From contig ARYC01000075.1 of assembly GCA_000711775.1 (NCBI GenBank), positions 124,001-188,000 of the forward strand: 64,000 nucleotides of DNA, written 5' to 3'. Under the pieces are notes generated by a model, which searched no databases, was not told where the DNA came from, and saw nothing but the letters and a program-made list of their open reading frames with translations. Numbering within the stretch: position 1 is the first letter of the stretch; the number at the start of each line of letters is the position of its first letter. Source of the DNA: Oxytricha trifallax. Taxonomy: Eukaryota > Ciliophora > Spirotrichea > Sporadotrichida > Oxytrichidae. The position numbers and the translations under genes are program-made. This document shows, piece after piece, positions 12,590 through 25,149 of the stretch.

Positions 12590-14145
12590 CACAGATTGGG
12601 TATATTGAGCAATACACAAAGGGAAATTTTTCAAGGGACATTGATAATACTGAATTCTTTCACCTTGCAGAATACACAATCAAAATCAAAATATAAAAAG
12701 AAACTAATGGGGCCTTCATTTAATAGAAATTTTTACCTTATAGCTAGAAAATCATTTATTAAGGGTTTGTTAATAGTAAATCAGTTCCAAGTACAACTAA
12801 CAAAGATATAATTTGAATGTTAAACAACTGTGAAAGAGGTACACCTATAGACCCGACTACTTTTTCAGATTATGAGACTTGCATCTATTAACAACAAGTT
12901 CATAAACCATATCGACTTCAACAAAATCCCAATATATATTTCTTAGAGTTAAGAGTTGTCTAACTTCAGAAAGAACAGACCAACTTCAGATGAACCAAAT
13001 CCGGAAAAAAATTCATTTATAGTAACCAAGACCGCTTCCATACAATAGATGAACCCTTAACACCAAAAGTCAACAGCAACCTTATATAAAAAAGTCATAT
13101 AATCAGATAATGAGGAAGATTGGAGTTCTGTAGATGAAATTCTACAATACAACGAACATGACATTGATAGTTCATTTAAAGAAAGCTCAAATTAATTGAC
13201 TTACTACAAAGAATAAATCACAAAAAAATAAGTTGAAACCATTATCCCACAGGTTTCTTAACTCTAAAACCATCCAAAATTATCATGACGTCAATGAATT
13301 TATATAGTATTAAATATGAATTTAATAAGAAATTATTAATTAAATATTCATACAAAATATCGATACTAATTAAAGTCTTAGTAATTAATAAATTAAATAT
13401 AATTAAATTGGATCAAACTAAGGAATGCAAACCATTTCTGATACATAGCTACAAAAAGATTCAACACCAGGGAATCATGTTTATAAATTTGGCTTAACAC
13501 AATTGACACTAAACAATAAAATATTTTCAAATGATATTTAGGTTCTATCACTAATTATATGTCAACTTAAGTGACAAGAAACTCATTGAAATAATAAGAA
13601 TGAATGACACCGAACTCTCTTGGTACCTTAAAATAGTCAACTAATTCATCAGTCAATACTTCATTAGACCTCAGAGTTTTCATAAAACTTTTCGACATAA
13701 ACATATTGAAGAATGTAACAGCGAACGGATTAAGCTGCATCTCTATCAGTTAATACTACCATGATCACCTCAATAAAGTTGAGATCTATGTGAATGCCTA
13801 CTTCTTAAAAAGTGACCTAGTACAACTCATCACCACAATATTTATGGAAAACTTAGGAACAAAACAACTTAAATCTCAATTCAAGTGAAGAACTTTGATG
13901 CTCAATTCAAATTCAAAGACCTATGAGACTAGGTCCAGATTCTAAGCTAGAAGTGAAAAGGAAAAATAGACAGATCTCAAAGAAAGAGAAATAAAAGAAA
14001 CAAAGGAAAAGGAAGAAGAAGATGAAGAATCAGTAAATGTGGAGAGAAGCTCTTCCGATAACCTAAAAGAACTGGTCTCTTACAAGTTATCATGCTTATT
14101 CGATGGGTGAGTCCCCAGAGACCTCAGTGTGATCATATTATTATT
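12590..14145 (+). mobile_element. Two-ORF element of unknown family, copy A (broken)
   Basis: GC rises to about 33% and ciliate-code translation gives two consecutive protein segments. The first includes a serine- and acid-rich stretch (SDNEEDWSSVDEILQYNEHD) around 13110-13170 and ends near the ATG at 13285, which would start the second. The second has YVNAYFLKSDLVQLITTIF near 13790-13845 and a long charged tail rich in Lys and Glu (KEREIKETKEKEEEDEES), closing at about 14107. After it comes a tail containing GAGACCTCAGTGTGATCA and then ATTATTATT. The same protein segments, order and tail recur on the minus strand at 29.35-30.97 kb, so this is a repeated mobile element. It is broken in several places. 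No reverse transcriptase or transposase is recognisable, and it may be a non-autonomous retroelement. Confidence 0.6.
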
Positions 14146-17100
14146 TTTAATTTGCTAATAAAAAACAATTTTATAAATTACCCAAGATTTTTAAATTTAA
14201 AATCAATTATACTTGTTAAAATAATATGATTAAATTAATTTAATCCAATTATATTTCTATTCAAAACTTTAGTATTTTCTTAAAAATCTTAGGTATTTAA
14301 ATATTAGCAACAGTATTACAGTTTAAATTGATAATCTCAAATTATATTCTATAAAAATTAATAGTTTTTTTATGCAAGAAAAAAATAGAATTCTCATCGA
14401 ATCAAGTTAAATTTTAATCCAATTCCTTTAAAGTTATTAGATATAATGTTATAACAAAAGAAAATTCATTCATATTAGATTAGGATATTTTAATATATAA
14501 ATACATTTAATGAAATATAAGAAATGATAGATTAGTAATGTTGATATATGCAATTAAGATTCAATTAATTAATTATTAATTTGGGAATACTATCTTAATT
14601 ATTATTTTTTAATTTATTTGTAATATCCACTATACACAATGTTAAAATAATAATTATTAAATAGTATATCATTATTTAATATAAAATGGTATTAATTTTA
14701 TATGTTATTGAAATTATTAATACATAGCTGATTATAATGATCAATTTATTTAAATCTTAATATTTAATAGTATAATATAAATAATTAATTTATATCAAAA
14801 TTTTATATTGAAATGAAATGCTTGTTAATACTATAAAATAGGTAAAATTTAATAATTTAAAATAAAAAATATAGACTTGGCAATTATTTGAATTTTAAAT
14901 CAGTCAAAACCTGAAAGGAGCTACATTATTAAAAATATAAACTTATTTTATACCACTTGCAATATTTTAAGTCAAGCTAAAGATTAGTGGTTTATATTAA
15001 TCACTAAATTTATTGTATATGATTTACTACTATTCAATAAAAGTAAAATATGAACTTCTAAAATAGTGAAGTATAGTCTCTACTAGTTGTTATTAAGAAA
15101 GTGTCAATATATTAATTTAACTACTTATAGGTAGTAAAAATCTGAAAATTATCTACAAATATTGATAATTCATTTTATAAAAGATAAAAATCACCTCTTT
15201 TCAAATAGTTTATGTGAGTTTTTTCTTTATAAGGATAAACTTTTTGTCCCTTTGTTTATTTGTCAAATGAAGTTAGTGGCGGGAATAATTTATAAGAATA
15301 AAACATAAATTTTTACAAAATAGGAAATGTATCCTAATAATAACATAAAATTGGGAATATTTATAAACTATTTTTTCCTTCAAATACCTATTGAATATTT
15401 AACTTTTTTAAGATTTATAAATATTTAAAAATAACCTTGTAACATCAGAGTTATCAAAGCAGTTGAATGAATTGACAAGTCCCTAATCATAAATTATTTT
15501 TTTTCTTAAAATTTAACTTTTATTCCTGCATTGCGTAATTTAATACTTTATATTTATAAGTACCATTATTAAACTGTTTAATTTTTGTATTTTTATAAAA
15601 TATTACAATGTTTATACGAAACTAACTTATTTTTATATAATAAATATATAATCCATTAGAAAACGAAATAATCAATGATCTTATTTATAATCTTTACGAA
15701 TATAAAAAATTAGTTTGCGATCTATTCTGATTAGGTTATTATATTCAAATAATATAAAATAACAATATTCAATAGTGATATATTCTTAAATTTGGATGAA
15801 AATATCAAAATATCTTAATTAAGCAATATTAATTTTATCTAAAAATTTTAAACTCATAATAATAATATAAATAATTTATATTTAAATCTAAATCTACAAC
15901 AAATAAGTAAGTTATATTTTATTTATAGTTTTTTTCAACGTAAATTAACGTCTTGTCATGATAAATAATATAATTTATCTTTAGCACTGCATCAATGGTT
16001 TTTCCCTTGCCTAGGATAGCACTACAATTACCAGGTTCTGAATGGACTAGTTAATGACATTATTTTGAAATGTTTAACTAATTACCAAAAAAATTGAAGT
16101 TTTCAAGTTTTTATTCTATTATTAATATAAAACAGTTTTTTCTTTATTTAAAATTTAAAAATTATTAGTAGCTGTTGAAAATTATATTTTAATATTAAAT
16201 TTGTAAAATTTGCGACACTATAAATTAATACTATAAATTTAAGGCAAATATGGTTTAGTGGGAACTTAATTTAATTTTCTTCTAAGTGGAATGATCTAAA
16301 TTTCATTAAATGTGGAATTAGTTTAATATAAAATTTAAAATAATTATTAACTATCATTACAAATAAAGAAAATATTTTTAACTTCTAACTAAGAACCAAA
16401 TTAATTTTTAATCTACTTTTTTTAATCAAGTTTACGTAAATAATAATTAGCTGAGATATTGTTAAATCACTTATGTTAAATTCTCATTCAAACAAGCATA
16501 AAAAAATCATATTGATAAATAATTATGCGATAAATCACAATTAAATTAAGTAAAAATAATTCAATGTACAATTCTAAAAAATTGGTCATTGATAATTTAA
16601 AACTATTAATATTATATAAGAAGAAATATATTATCTAGAAGAAACTTTGAAATCATTTTCTGATGAAAAAAACTCATTTATAAAAAAGTTAATTATTATA
16701 ATAAAAGTTAAAGGTTAATTCTATAAATTTGAATTCAACTCAATATTTCCTTTTAAAAAAACTATTCAATAGATTTTATTTTTATATAGATCTTTTGTTT
16801 ATATAACAGAATTATTAGAAAGAGTTACATTGTAATTTAAGTAAAAATAAAAAGTTAGTTATGGTTTAAAAATTAATTTATTTATAAATTGGAAATAAAT
16901 AATTGTATTACTTATTAATCAGAAGATTTTAATATAAAAAAATGAATTATATTGATCATGCTAAAATCTCATTTATAGAAAAGGAGAAGATAATAAATCT
17001 AAGTGAATCTAAATTAAAAGAGATATATTTTTATCGAATATAATATATCTCATTTTTATAAAATATGGTAGAAATTTATAGAGTTATAACATTGAGAGAT

Positions 17101-17640
17101 GTAAAATTGTATAAGTCTCAATAAAAAGATTTTTTAATTATTTTGAAAGAATCCAATTATTTTTATAAAAATAAATATTAGTAAATAAATAAAATAAAAT
17201 AAATTAATTAATAAAAATTCAATATCTTAGTTTAAGTGTCATGTAAAAATATTATCTTTATTACATGTTTAAAATAAATTAATATTACCTTATTTATATC
17301 AGAAAATGCATCTCTTTAAATTTAAACTTTTTCTTTTCTTCAAATTTAAGGTAGTCATTTTCAAGAATCATATTAAAATACTAATTTTAGGCTAGTTATT
17401 TTTATAATATTTAATTTATTTTATTTATTTATAATATAAAGAGCGTGTATGACATCACACCAATTCTTCTTGATTTTTGAATAAAAGATTTATCACAAAA
17501 GATATGTCTGAGTTATTAATTTTTTCAGAATAAGGGAGATTTTTTTGATTCAATGAGTTCATTCGCCATTTTATTCACATTATAAGTTACAGTGGTGAAA
17601 ATTGTTTAACAGTCCTAAATGATTTAAGAGTCAAATCTGT
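14146..17640. other. AT-rich interval, nothing specific
   Basis: A/T runs throughout. A small GC spot near 15990-16070 shows no motif or reading frame that I can support. Confidence 0.5.
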
Positions 17641-17649
17641 ATTACCCAG

Positions 17650-18024
17650 TCATATCATGAAGTTTTCTATGTTTATAGGATCCTTCTTGGCAATAAGTCC
17701 TTGTTTGTTTTTATCAGAGGACATTATTAAGCTGCCTTCTAAAAAGTAGTAGTTCTTACTTGTTTTTGTCACTCCAATTCTTGAAATTATTAATATGACT
17801 TCTCCATTTTTTGAGGTAATTAAAAGGATTACCGATTTAGGTTTGTAAGCAATTCTTTTCATATCATATCCGCTCTTCTCTGCTGATTGATGATTGAGCA
17901 TTTAATATTTAGATTTTCTAAAATGCTTTGGAATCTATACAAATTCGGCAAATTGTTTTATTTCATTATCATTGTTTTAGTTACTTACAATATAATCGCC
18001 GACAACATTCCTTGCATTCATCAT
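17650..18024 (-). CDS. Small two-exon gene, 106 codons, unidentified
   Basis: On the minus strand, ATG at 18024 opens a 12-codon exon (MMNARNVVGDYI) ending at 17989. A 54-base AT-rich intron (17988-17935) starts GTAAGTAAC and ends TTTGTATAG. Exon 2 (17934-17650) continues in phase for 94 codons and a TGA. The protein is basic with a hydrophobic beta-like middle (KPKSVILLITSKNGEVILII) and a serine- and lysine-rich tail. Exon 2 contains no TGA and only one TAA, and GC is about 33%, both unusual against this background. Length and the matching splice phase support a real gene. I do not recognise a domain. Its 12-codon first exon resembles the mini-gene loci elsewhere in the window. Confidence 0.45.
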
Positions 18025-18059
18025 AAAAGGTTTATGCTTCAGTTTTTATTGCGAATTTC

Positions 18060-21000
18060 TTAAAATTAAAAAATGTTATATAATTTTACCATTTTTTAAA
18101 TTTAACAAACTGTACAATCTCCATCACTAATGCGAGTCTTTAATTTTAGGTATGTCTAACCAATACTAAGTATTTTCTATTAATGCAATTAAATATGATT
18201 AATGTAAAAAATAATCTTAGAAAAAAATTCAGTGAATTTAAATACCTCTTAATAACTAGCGTCTTCTGAACTAGTCAAAGAGCAATCATATTAATTTCAG
18301 CTAATTACTCAATGATATTGATGGAAAGTAAATACTTAACCAATTGCACTAAATTCATTATGATTACTTCTAATAAATGCAATAAAATGACTTTGACAAT
18401 TTTTTAAGCCTCTATATATTGACATAAATTTCAATAAATATAAATAAAAACTGAATATGCAATTACTTCTATAATGCAGCACTTTTCTAGTAAATTAAAT
18501 GTTTAATCGTCTCCACGATTTTGATGATTGGTTTTGCTCCCTATTATGCCTATTATACTCTTTTTACAACAAATTAGCTGTACATCATGAGCTAAATTTC
18601 TACCATTTTTATTATAAAAATTTAAGAATTGCATAATTTTCTTCTTTATTAAAACAATTTTAAATATAAATTGAAAAGCAAAATAATAATTACTATAGTA
18701 ATTTTATATGACAGTTAAAATAACTTGGAATTTATCTTGATTTTTTTTATTTAAACACAATTTTATTTACCTATTTTTTATAAGTCCCATTAATTATAAT
18801 TATCTTGGTAGAGTCTTTGCTACCTGAAGTATAATCCCAAAGGATGAATGTATAATAATATAAACACAAACAAATATTGAATGACATTTGCAAAATCATC
18901 TTAATCATGATGTTGTGAAAGAATCCCTCCCTCATTTTCTTAATGAGCATTTTATGTTAAATATTTGTTAAAAATATTTAGATGCTTTTTCTGCACTTGC
19001 TTATTAATTATAAGCAGCTTTTTATTTGAGGAATATTCAATAGTTATCTATAAAATTAAGAATAAGTTACATGTTGATTGCTTTAATGGATTTATCATTT
19101 CAAGATTAATTTTTACTAAAAATAAAAACACTTTATGATGTTGATTGTTTTATTTTATGGTTTATATAGTATATATAATCTGATATTATTAGATGAGGGA
19201 TGAATTATTTTTATTTTAAAAGCATATTATATAAGATTTAATCTAAGGTATTTAACTTATATAAATATTTGAAAGATTAATATATATTGGCTATAGCCAA
19301 TTTCTTTTAGTACTTTTATATTTTATTGTAATCCATTATAGCTTGTAACATTTAGTATGCATATACACATTATTAAAATAATATGTAGAAAAAGTTAATT
19401 TTAATTCTTGTTGTTTCTTAAGGATGTTGTTACAAATTATGATTATGTATTTCATAGAATTTTTACTTAGAATATTGATTCAAATTTGATTTGAGTGTTA
19501 TAAAAATACTAGCAGTTTAGTTTTTTTCTGATATTTATATTCAAGAAATATGTTTTAAGATTGTTGTTGTAGTTATTGCTATTTTGTTGTTAATAGTTTT
19601 AAATAATAATTAATATCAAGTTATTATTAATGTGTTTGTTAAGTTCCAAAAGATTTATGTTTAAATATTATATTTTGTAATTATTAAATCTAATTTCGAA
19701 TAAATTAAATTAATTCCAAATTTAATTAAATTATTTACATAAATTATTAATATAGAAAATTAGACCATAACATAATAAGAATATTTCTATTATAACGATA
19801 GTGTAGAAGTTACTCAGGAATGAATTATAAATTATATAATTAAAATATCAAATTTTTTTTTCAAAATAACAACCAAGAAAGAGTAATTTGAGTTTTGAAG
19901 TTTAAGCTCAAGTGGGTAGGAAACTATGACATTGGTATGTATATAATATTTACAATTATGATTGCAGACTTGATAAACTGTTTATATATTTTTACCTTTA
20001 TTTTCTTAAAAAAATTATTATTGATTTAATTCTTAATGTCCTCTCATATTAAATTATTTCTTATCATAAACTCTTTTATAAAAGATAAGATTGAGACAAT
20101 AAGTTTTTCTCGTGTGTTCTTTTTTTTCTGAAAGTTCTTCAATTACTGTATGCATTATGATAAATAGCAATTTTTGAATTCATAGAAGTTTTTTTATTTT
20201 AGAAGAGACTATTTTTTTAAAAACATCCCTCTTCTTTAAGTAAATAATTTTCCAGAATATTAATACTAATAATTCTCAATAATAAGAGTATTTATTAATA
20301 ATATGAAGCAGTTTATTTTATAAATTTTAATTTCCTTTAAAAATTTATATATGATTGGAATACTTTTTGCTGCCTTATCCTTATCTTAATTAATGCGGTT
20401 ATTTTGTCTAATTGATTAAAGTCAATTTTATCATTTCAAATTTTTACTTATTCTTATTGATAGTAAATTTTTTTTGAGATTGAAGAAAAAGTGAACCCGG
20501 CTCGATATTCATTTTTTTTATAGAAACCCTTAGGGTTGTTCTGTCAGAGTTACTATCCTATAATTCATTATCACATAATGATTTAAATTGTAAAATTCTT
20601 TTGTAAATTATATCTATGATCTCAAAGGTTAAGCAATTAAAACAAACAATACAGCTCATTTAAGGGTTGATATGAATATGCAATAATATTTCACATCTCT
20701 TTTTAGAATGCTAAAGATTAATATTAGGATAAAATTACTACTGTGAATCTAAAATGCCTTAACTAAATTTATACTAAGAATTTAGAAATAAAACTTATGT
20801 GAGTATATGATTAAGTCTTTTTTTATTCACTAAACTTATATAAATTAAGTGTAATGTTCGCTTATATAATTATATTTTGATTGCGACTGCCAGCTTAAAT
20901 TATCTTTTAAACCAACTCATTCAATTTATTTATTGATGATTTATTTAGATTATAGATTAATTAAATAAAAATGAATTTTAAACAATTAATTTAACTAATT

Positions 21001-22555
21001 TAGTTATTTGCTGAAAATTTAGGAATTTGATATTTCGTTGAATTTTTGCTCATTTTAATTGGAATTGAATCTCATTTATGTTGAATATTTTAAATAAATA
21101 ATGATTGTATATTTAATATACTAATTTAAAGATATAAACAAAAATTAATGATATAATTTCTAATTAATAACTTTTTTTATTAATTATCATAAACTGAGTT
21201 TAATTTTTTATTTTATAATTTCCCTTGGCATCATTATAAAATTCAAAGGATTAAATTATTTAAATTTTATTAAATGTCAATCAATTATTTGTAATGAGAT
21301 CTAATTTTAAAATCTTGAATGATATTTGATAAATTAGCCAAATAAAATAAATTAAAAAGATTCTTTAAGTTAGATTATAAGTAAAATATTGTGATGTTTT
21401 AAAAAATTATCAATTATTCAATATAGTATTTTAACATTATATTATCTTTAATTCATATAAATTATTTTTTTAATTAATATAAATTAGTTTAAAATTTATT
21501 TGTATAACAAGTAAAATAAAAGAAAACCTGAAATGAGTAACCATAACTTAAAAAAATTTATCATAAAATTATGATATATATCTCAATTAATAAGACAATT
21601 TTTAATTACCTTAAAGCTAATTTTTCTCAAGATTTACTTATAAACAATATAAATGACCGACTTCAATCACTTTTATTTGGCCTCTAAATTATCTGGAATA
21701 TTTATATATTGTAAATACCTTTTGGAATTGAAGAAAAATCTTTATTGAAATTTAATTTTGGCTCTTTTTATTTTATATGATAATTAACTTGAATAAATAT
21801 ATAATAAATTATTGAAATCATTTTGATAAAAATAATTAAAATCAGAAATTGATTGAATTAAAGCAAAATGTTAATGGTATTTTTTTCTTAAATTATCTTA
21901 GTAATATTTTTTTCGAAAAAAAATTCTCTTAAATGTTTTGCTAGTTAGATTTAATACAATTAAAAATAAAGTTATTCTTAAAAATACTTAAATTACTCAA
22001 TATTATTTACCAATTACAACTTCATCACATATTAATTTGATTGCAAATTAATGTTTACAAATTAATTATTATGCATTATTTAAAATTAATTCAAATACTT
22101 CATTTGTTTTTACTGTCAATTTTTTATTAATTATTTTTATTTGAGAAAATAGAAATTTTTATTTTTAATAACTTTTGTTTAATATATAATTAATATACTA
22201 AAGCATTAACTAATCTAAATAATTAATACTTATTTACTAAAAATCTATCTTAAAAAAAGATTAATTAGGGTTTCTATGAAATACTTTTTATTTATCTTTT
22301 CATAAATTGTATTAAATATTATTATGATTATTACTTCTTCAATATTTAATAGATTATAAAAATAATGTTAATCCTAAGAATAATTTAAATTATTTATTTA
22401 TTAATTTAAATAAATATATTAACATAAAATTTATGAATTTGCTTTTAGTATTAAAATAATTATCAATTACAGGGTACATTAATTTATCATTTTTTATAAT
22501 TTACTCATTATTAATAATTATTCTTTACATTATAAAGGATTATATTATTAATTTT
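18060..22555. other. Long AT-rich interval, nothing specific
   Basis: AT-rich with scattered A/T tracts. A palindromic AACCCTTAGGGTT lies near 20526-20538 but is isolated. No gene or repeat identified. Confidence 0.5.
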
Positions 22556-22559
22556 GATA

Positions 22560-23690
22560 ATCAATCTACTAAAATGCAGCTTAAGTTTTATAACTTTGAA
22601 TCATAGGAGAATGCAAGTAATTATTCTAATACAGCAAAGCGCCAATAAAGATTATTTTATTATATAAAGCTATTTAAGCAATTTGTTAATTGCTTAAATC
22701 TTTGAAAATTATTAACTAATAGTCTGTAAAATTAAATTTATTAATTGGATATAGAATAAATTCAATAATAAAAATTTTAAAAGAAATGGAGCTAGATAGT
22801 AGAATCAACAGCGTTGATATTAGTAAACCTGATTGGTAGCGATTTTTGTGAAAGCAACAGAAGTATTTGTAGCAGAGCCCTAGTCCTTTGAGTGTCGGAA
22901 TGCTTTTTTTCTGAATTAAAAATGCAAAGCTCAAGAGGCTCGATTTCTAGTTCCAGCTTAAGTGCATGTATATTCCAAGAATTTAAGAAAAAATTCCTGC
23001 ATTATAGGATAATTACATACAAGTAGAAGCACTAACAAGAATACAAGTCGCAAAGAATATTTTCAAGACTCACAGATCTAAATAAAAAACACACACGAAA
23101 TATCAATACAATTAAGCTGCCATTCATTTTATGGTTCATGGATGCTACTTGAGAAATAACATCTTCTAAATTTTGAGGGTGGAGGTGAAATATTTAGGAG
23201 TATATAAAGATTATGGGTCTCTTAAGTAGAATTCTGTCAGACTGCATCAGAAATCAGTAAGCTACTATGTTAGAAAATGAATAAGTCTAAAATCTCAAGA
23301 ACTGTGCTGTGGAAAATACAATTAAATTATTTGCTTAAAATTGATTTAAGATTTTTCTTAAGGGAATTGATCTATACGATGGCTCTCAGATGCTCGAATT
23401 TAACCTCTATAGATCTCATTTTTTAACAGAACTGATAAATCCTTTGATTTCTCGCTAGCGAATTCATGGGTCCGCTGTACAAATTTGCAGGTATCCGGAT
23501 TTTAACTCCCACCTCTGCAAAAGAAAGTGAAATTTTGCAAGCGTTAATGACCAGCTTACTCATTGAGCAGGACTATCTCAAGATGATTATTTCAAAAAGA
23601 AATAGAAATCATTAACCAAGTATCTGACTTTTAATTAAAAATCTAATTTCCGTTTAGGCTTGATAACCCCTAATTTAAACCAAATCCCAT
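22560..23690 (+). pseudogene. Decayed coding region, unidentified
   Basis: GC rises to about 33% over more than 1 kb. Ciliate-code translation gives coherent segments in order: MQLKFYNFESQENASNYSNT from about 22574, a basic helix-like segment around 22920-23270 with Gln, Lys and Arg throughout, IDLYDGSQMLEFNLYRSHFL near 23370-23430, and SAKESEILQALMTSLLIEQD near 23515-23575. They lie in different frames, with TGAs between some of them. This fits either several short introns or a decayed gene. One splice-like junction is visible (TTTGCAG/GTATCC near 23490). No family recognised. The neighbour at 23.77-23.97 kb reads on the opposite strand. Confidence 0.4.
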
Positions 23691-23764
23691 TATTCTGATT
23701 CTACACTAAGTAAAATAATTATTAATTTTTATAAAAGTTTAATATTACTTTATTTTGTTGTAGT

Positions 23765-23975
23765 CTCGTCTAAGGCCACCGAAACCATTAACATTTGATG
23801 CAGTATTGCTCGATCTTCCTTTTAATCTCTTTGCCTTTACCTCTAATCGACTTATTGACTATAGTATAGATGCTGAGATAAATTGGAATATTTTTCTGAC
23901 TTGCAATCTCCAATAAAGCCCGCTCCACCCAATATTCGTTTGCAACATTTAATTGTATCGTTCCTTACTATTTAT
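23765..23975 (-). pseudogene. Coding fragment, unidentified, opposite strand to its neighbour
   Basis: A GC-rich patch (about 40%) with one open minus-strand frame of about 65 codons. It reads LNVANEYWVERALLEIASQK, then NIPIYLSIYTIVNKSIRGKG and a basic end with a Cys-x2-Cys-like pair (YCIKCQW). The composition is clearly protein-like. It has no start codon or clear end, so it is a fragment or a single exon. I cannot name the family. The pattern would suit part of a DNA-binding or transposase-like protein, but that is a guess. Confidence 0.4.
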
Positions 23976-23999
23976 TTGAAATAAATTATTTATCAAAGC

Positions 24000-24980
24000 G
24001 ACATTCCAATTCCTTCATTAATAATCAACTATAAGATATTTATAAAATTGAAATAACCTTGGAAATGTATTCAGTAGTTTAGGAGTAGTTTATTTGCTCT
24101 TGAAATTAATTAATTGGGTGACTTGACTATTAATTACAATTTTGATTGATTAATCTGATAATAAAAAAATATAAACTTATAACACATTCAATAAAAAATT
24201 TTCTCAAATATTTCAGATATTTTATAATATATTTAATCAGCATTTTTGTAGTTGGCGGCTAAATCAAAATGGCTATTGAAAAATTAGATTTTTTAGGATA
24301 ATCAAAAATTTTATATACATTAAAATTAATTCCGATAGAATGGATATGATGATTTCCCAAATCTTGATAAAAAAATTCATAAGACAAAAAAGAAGCTTAT
24401 TTAAATACAAGTATAATACAAAGATGAGCAATTTGCTTGATTTAGAATTAATAAATGATAAATTTTAGTAAATAAGATAACTAAATTGAAAAGTGATTTT
24501 CATTTGCATTATAATTCTTACTGATAAGATATTTGTAAATATAATTATTTCTCTTTAATGCTTGACAATTGAAACATACCTTTTTTTAAATAGTATTATA
24601 TCAAGATTATTTTAATTGATTTATAAGTATTTTTCTATCAAAATATAAATTAATTTATATTTCTTTTCATTTGAAATCATTTAATGCCATTAATATCTTA
24701 AATTTCCTTGTTTAAAAATTCTGCAAATCGGAAGAAATATAAGTTAAAATTATGTATATAAACTAGTTGTGATCCAATTTATTAATAAAATCTATAATAA
24801 AATTAAGAATTTATAGGTATATTTATAAGAGGGAAGTATTTTTATAGAAAAGCCTTAAGTTTTAATAATTTGTTTGAGTATTTGTCATATTTTATCAAAT
24901 AATTTAATATTAGAATGTCTAAGTTACGATATTTTTTAATAAAGTGAATTGTTTTAAATAATTAAAGAGAGATTAATAAA
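24000..24980. other. AT-rich interval, nothing specific
   Basis: A/T runs without GC rise or repeats. Confidence 0.5.
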
Positions 24981-24983
24981 TAT

Positions 24984-25145
24984 ATGTCTGATCAGAGTCC
25001 TCTGAGACACCCAATAAATATGTAAGTTACAAAAAAATAGCAAGCATTATAGTTTTTATAGGGTTTTCAGATGAATGACTGGGAGTGCCATCGAACAGGA
25101 ACTGCACAAGGTAACACAGTTGGAGAATATGAGATGACAAATATT
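24984..25145 (+). other. Mini-gene-like locus 1 (short exon plus GTAAGTTACAAAAA)
   Basis: ATG at 24984 begins MSDQSPLRHPIN, immediately followed at 25022 by GTAAGTTACAAAAAAA, a good 5' splice site. Candidate 3' sites (TTTATAG, TTTTCAG) precede a GC-rich patch at about 25065-25135. The first seven bases of coding sequence and most of the next codons match the locus at 52.35 kb (ATGTCTGATCA). No phase-correct joined frame longer than a few codons was found, so this may be a decayed member or a non-coding transcript. Confidence 0.3.
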
Positions 25146-25149
25146 TTAT

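Noticed and set aside
20526-20538. AACCCTTAGGGTT as a telomere-like remnant
   Set aside because: It is a single short palindrome without tandem repeats and does not match the ciliate telomere repeat GGGGTT.
20900-20925. Possible chromosome breakage sequence (TTTAAACCAACTCATTC)
   Set aside because: The Tetrahymena breakage sequence as I recall it is TAAACCAACCTCTTT. This site diverges after the first ten bases, and no better match was seen on either strand.
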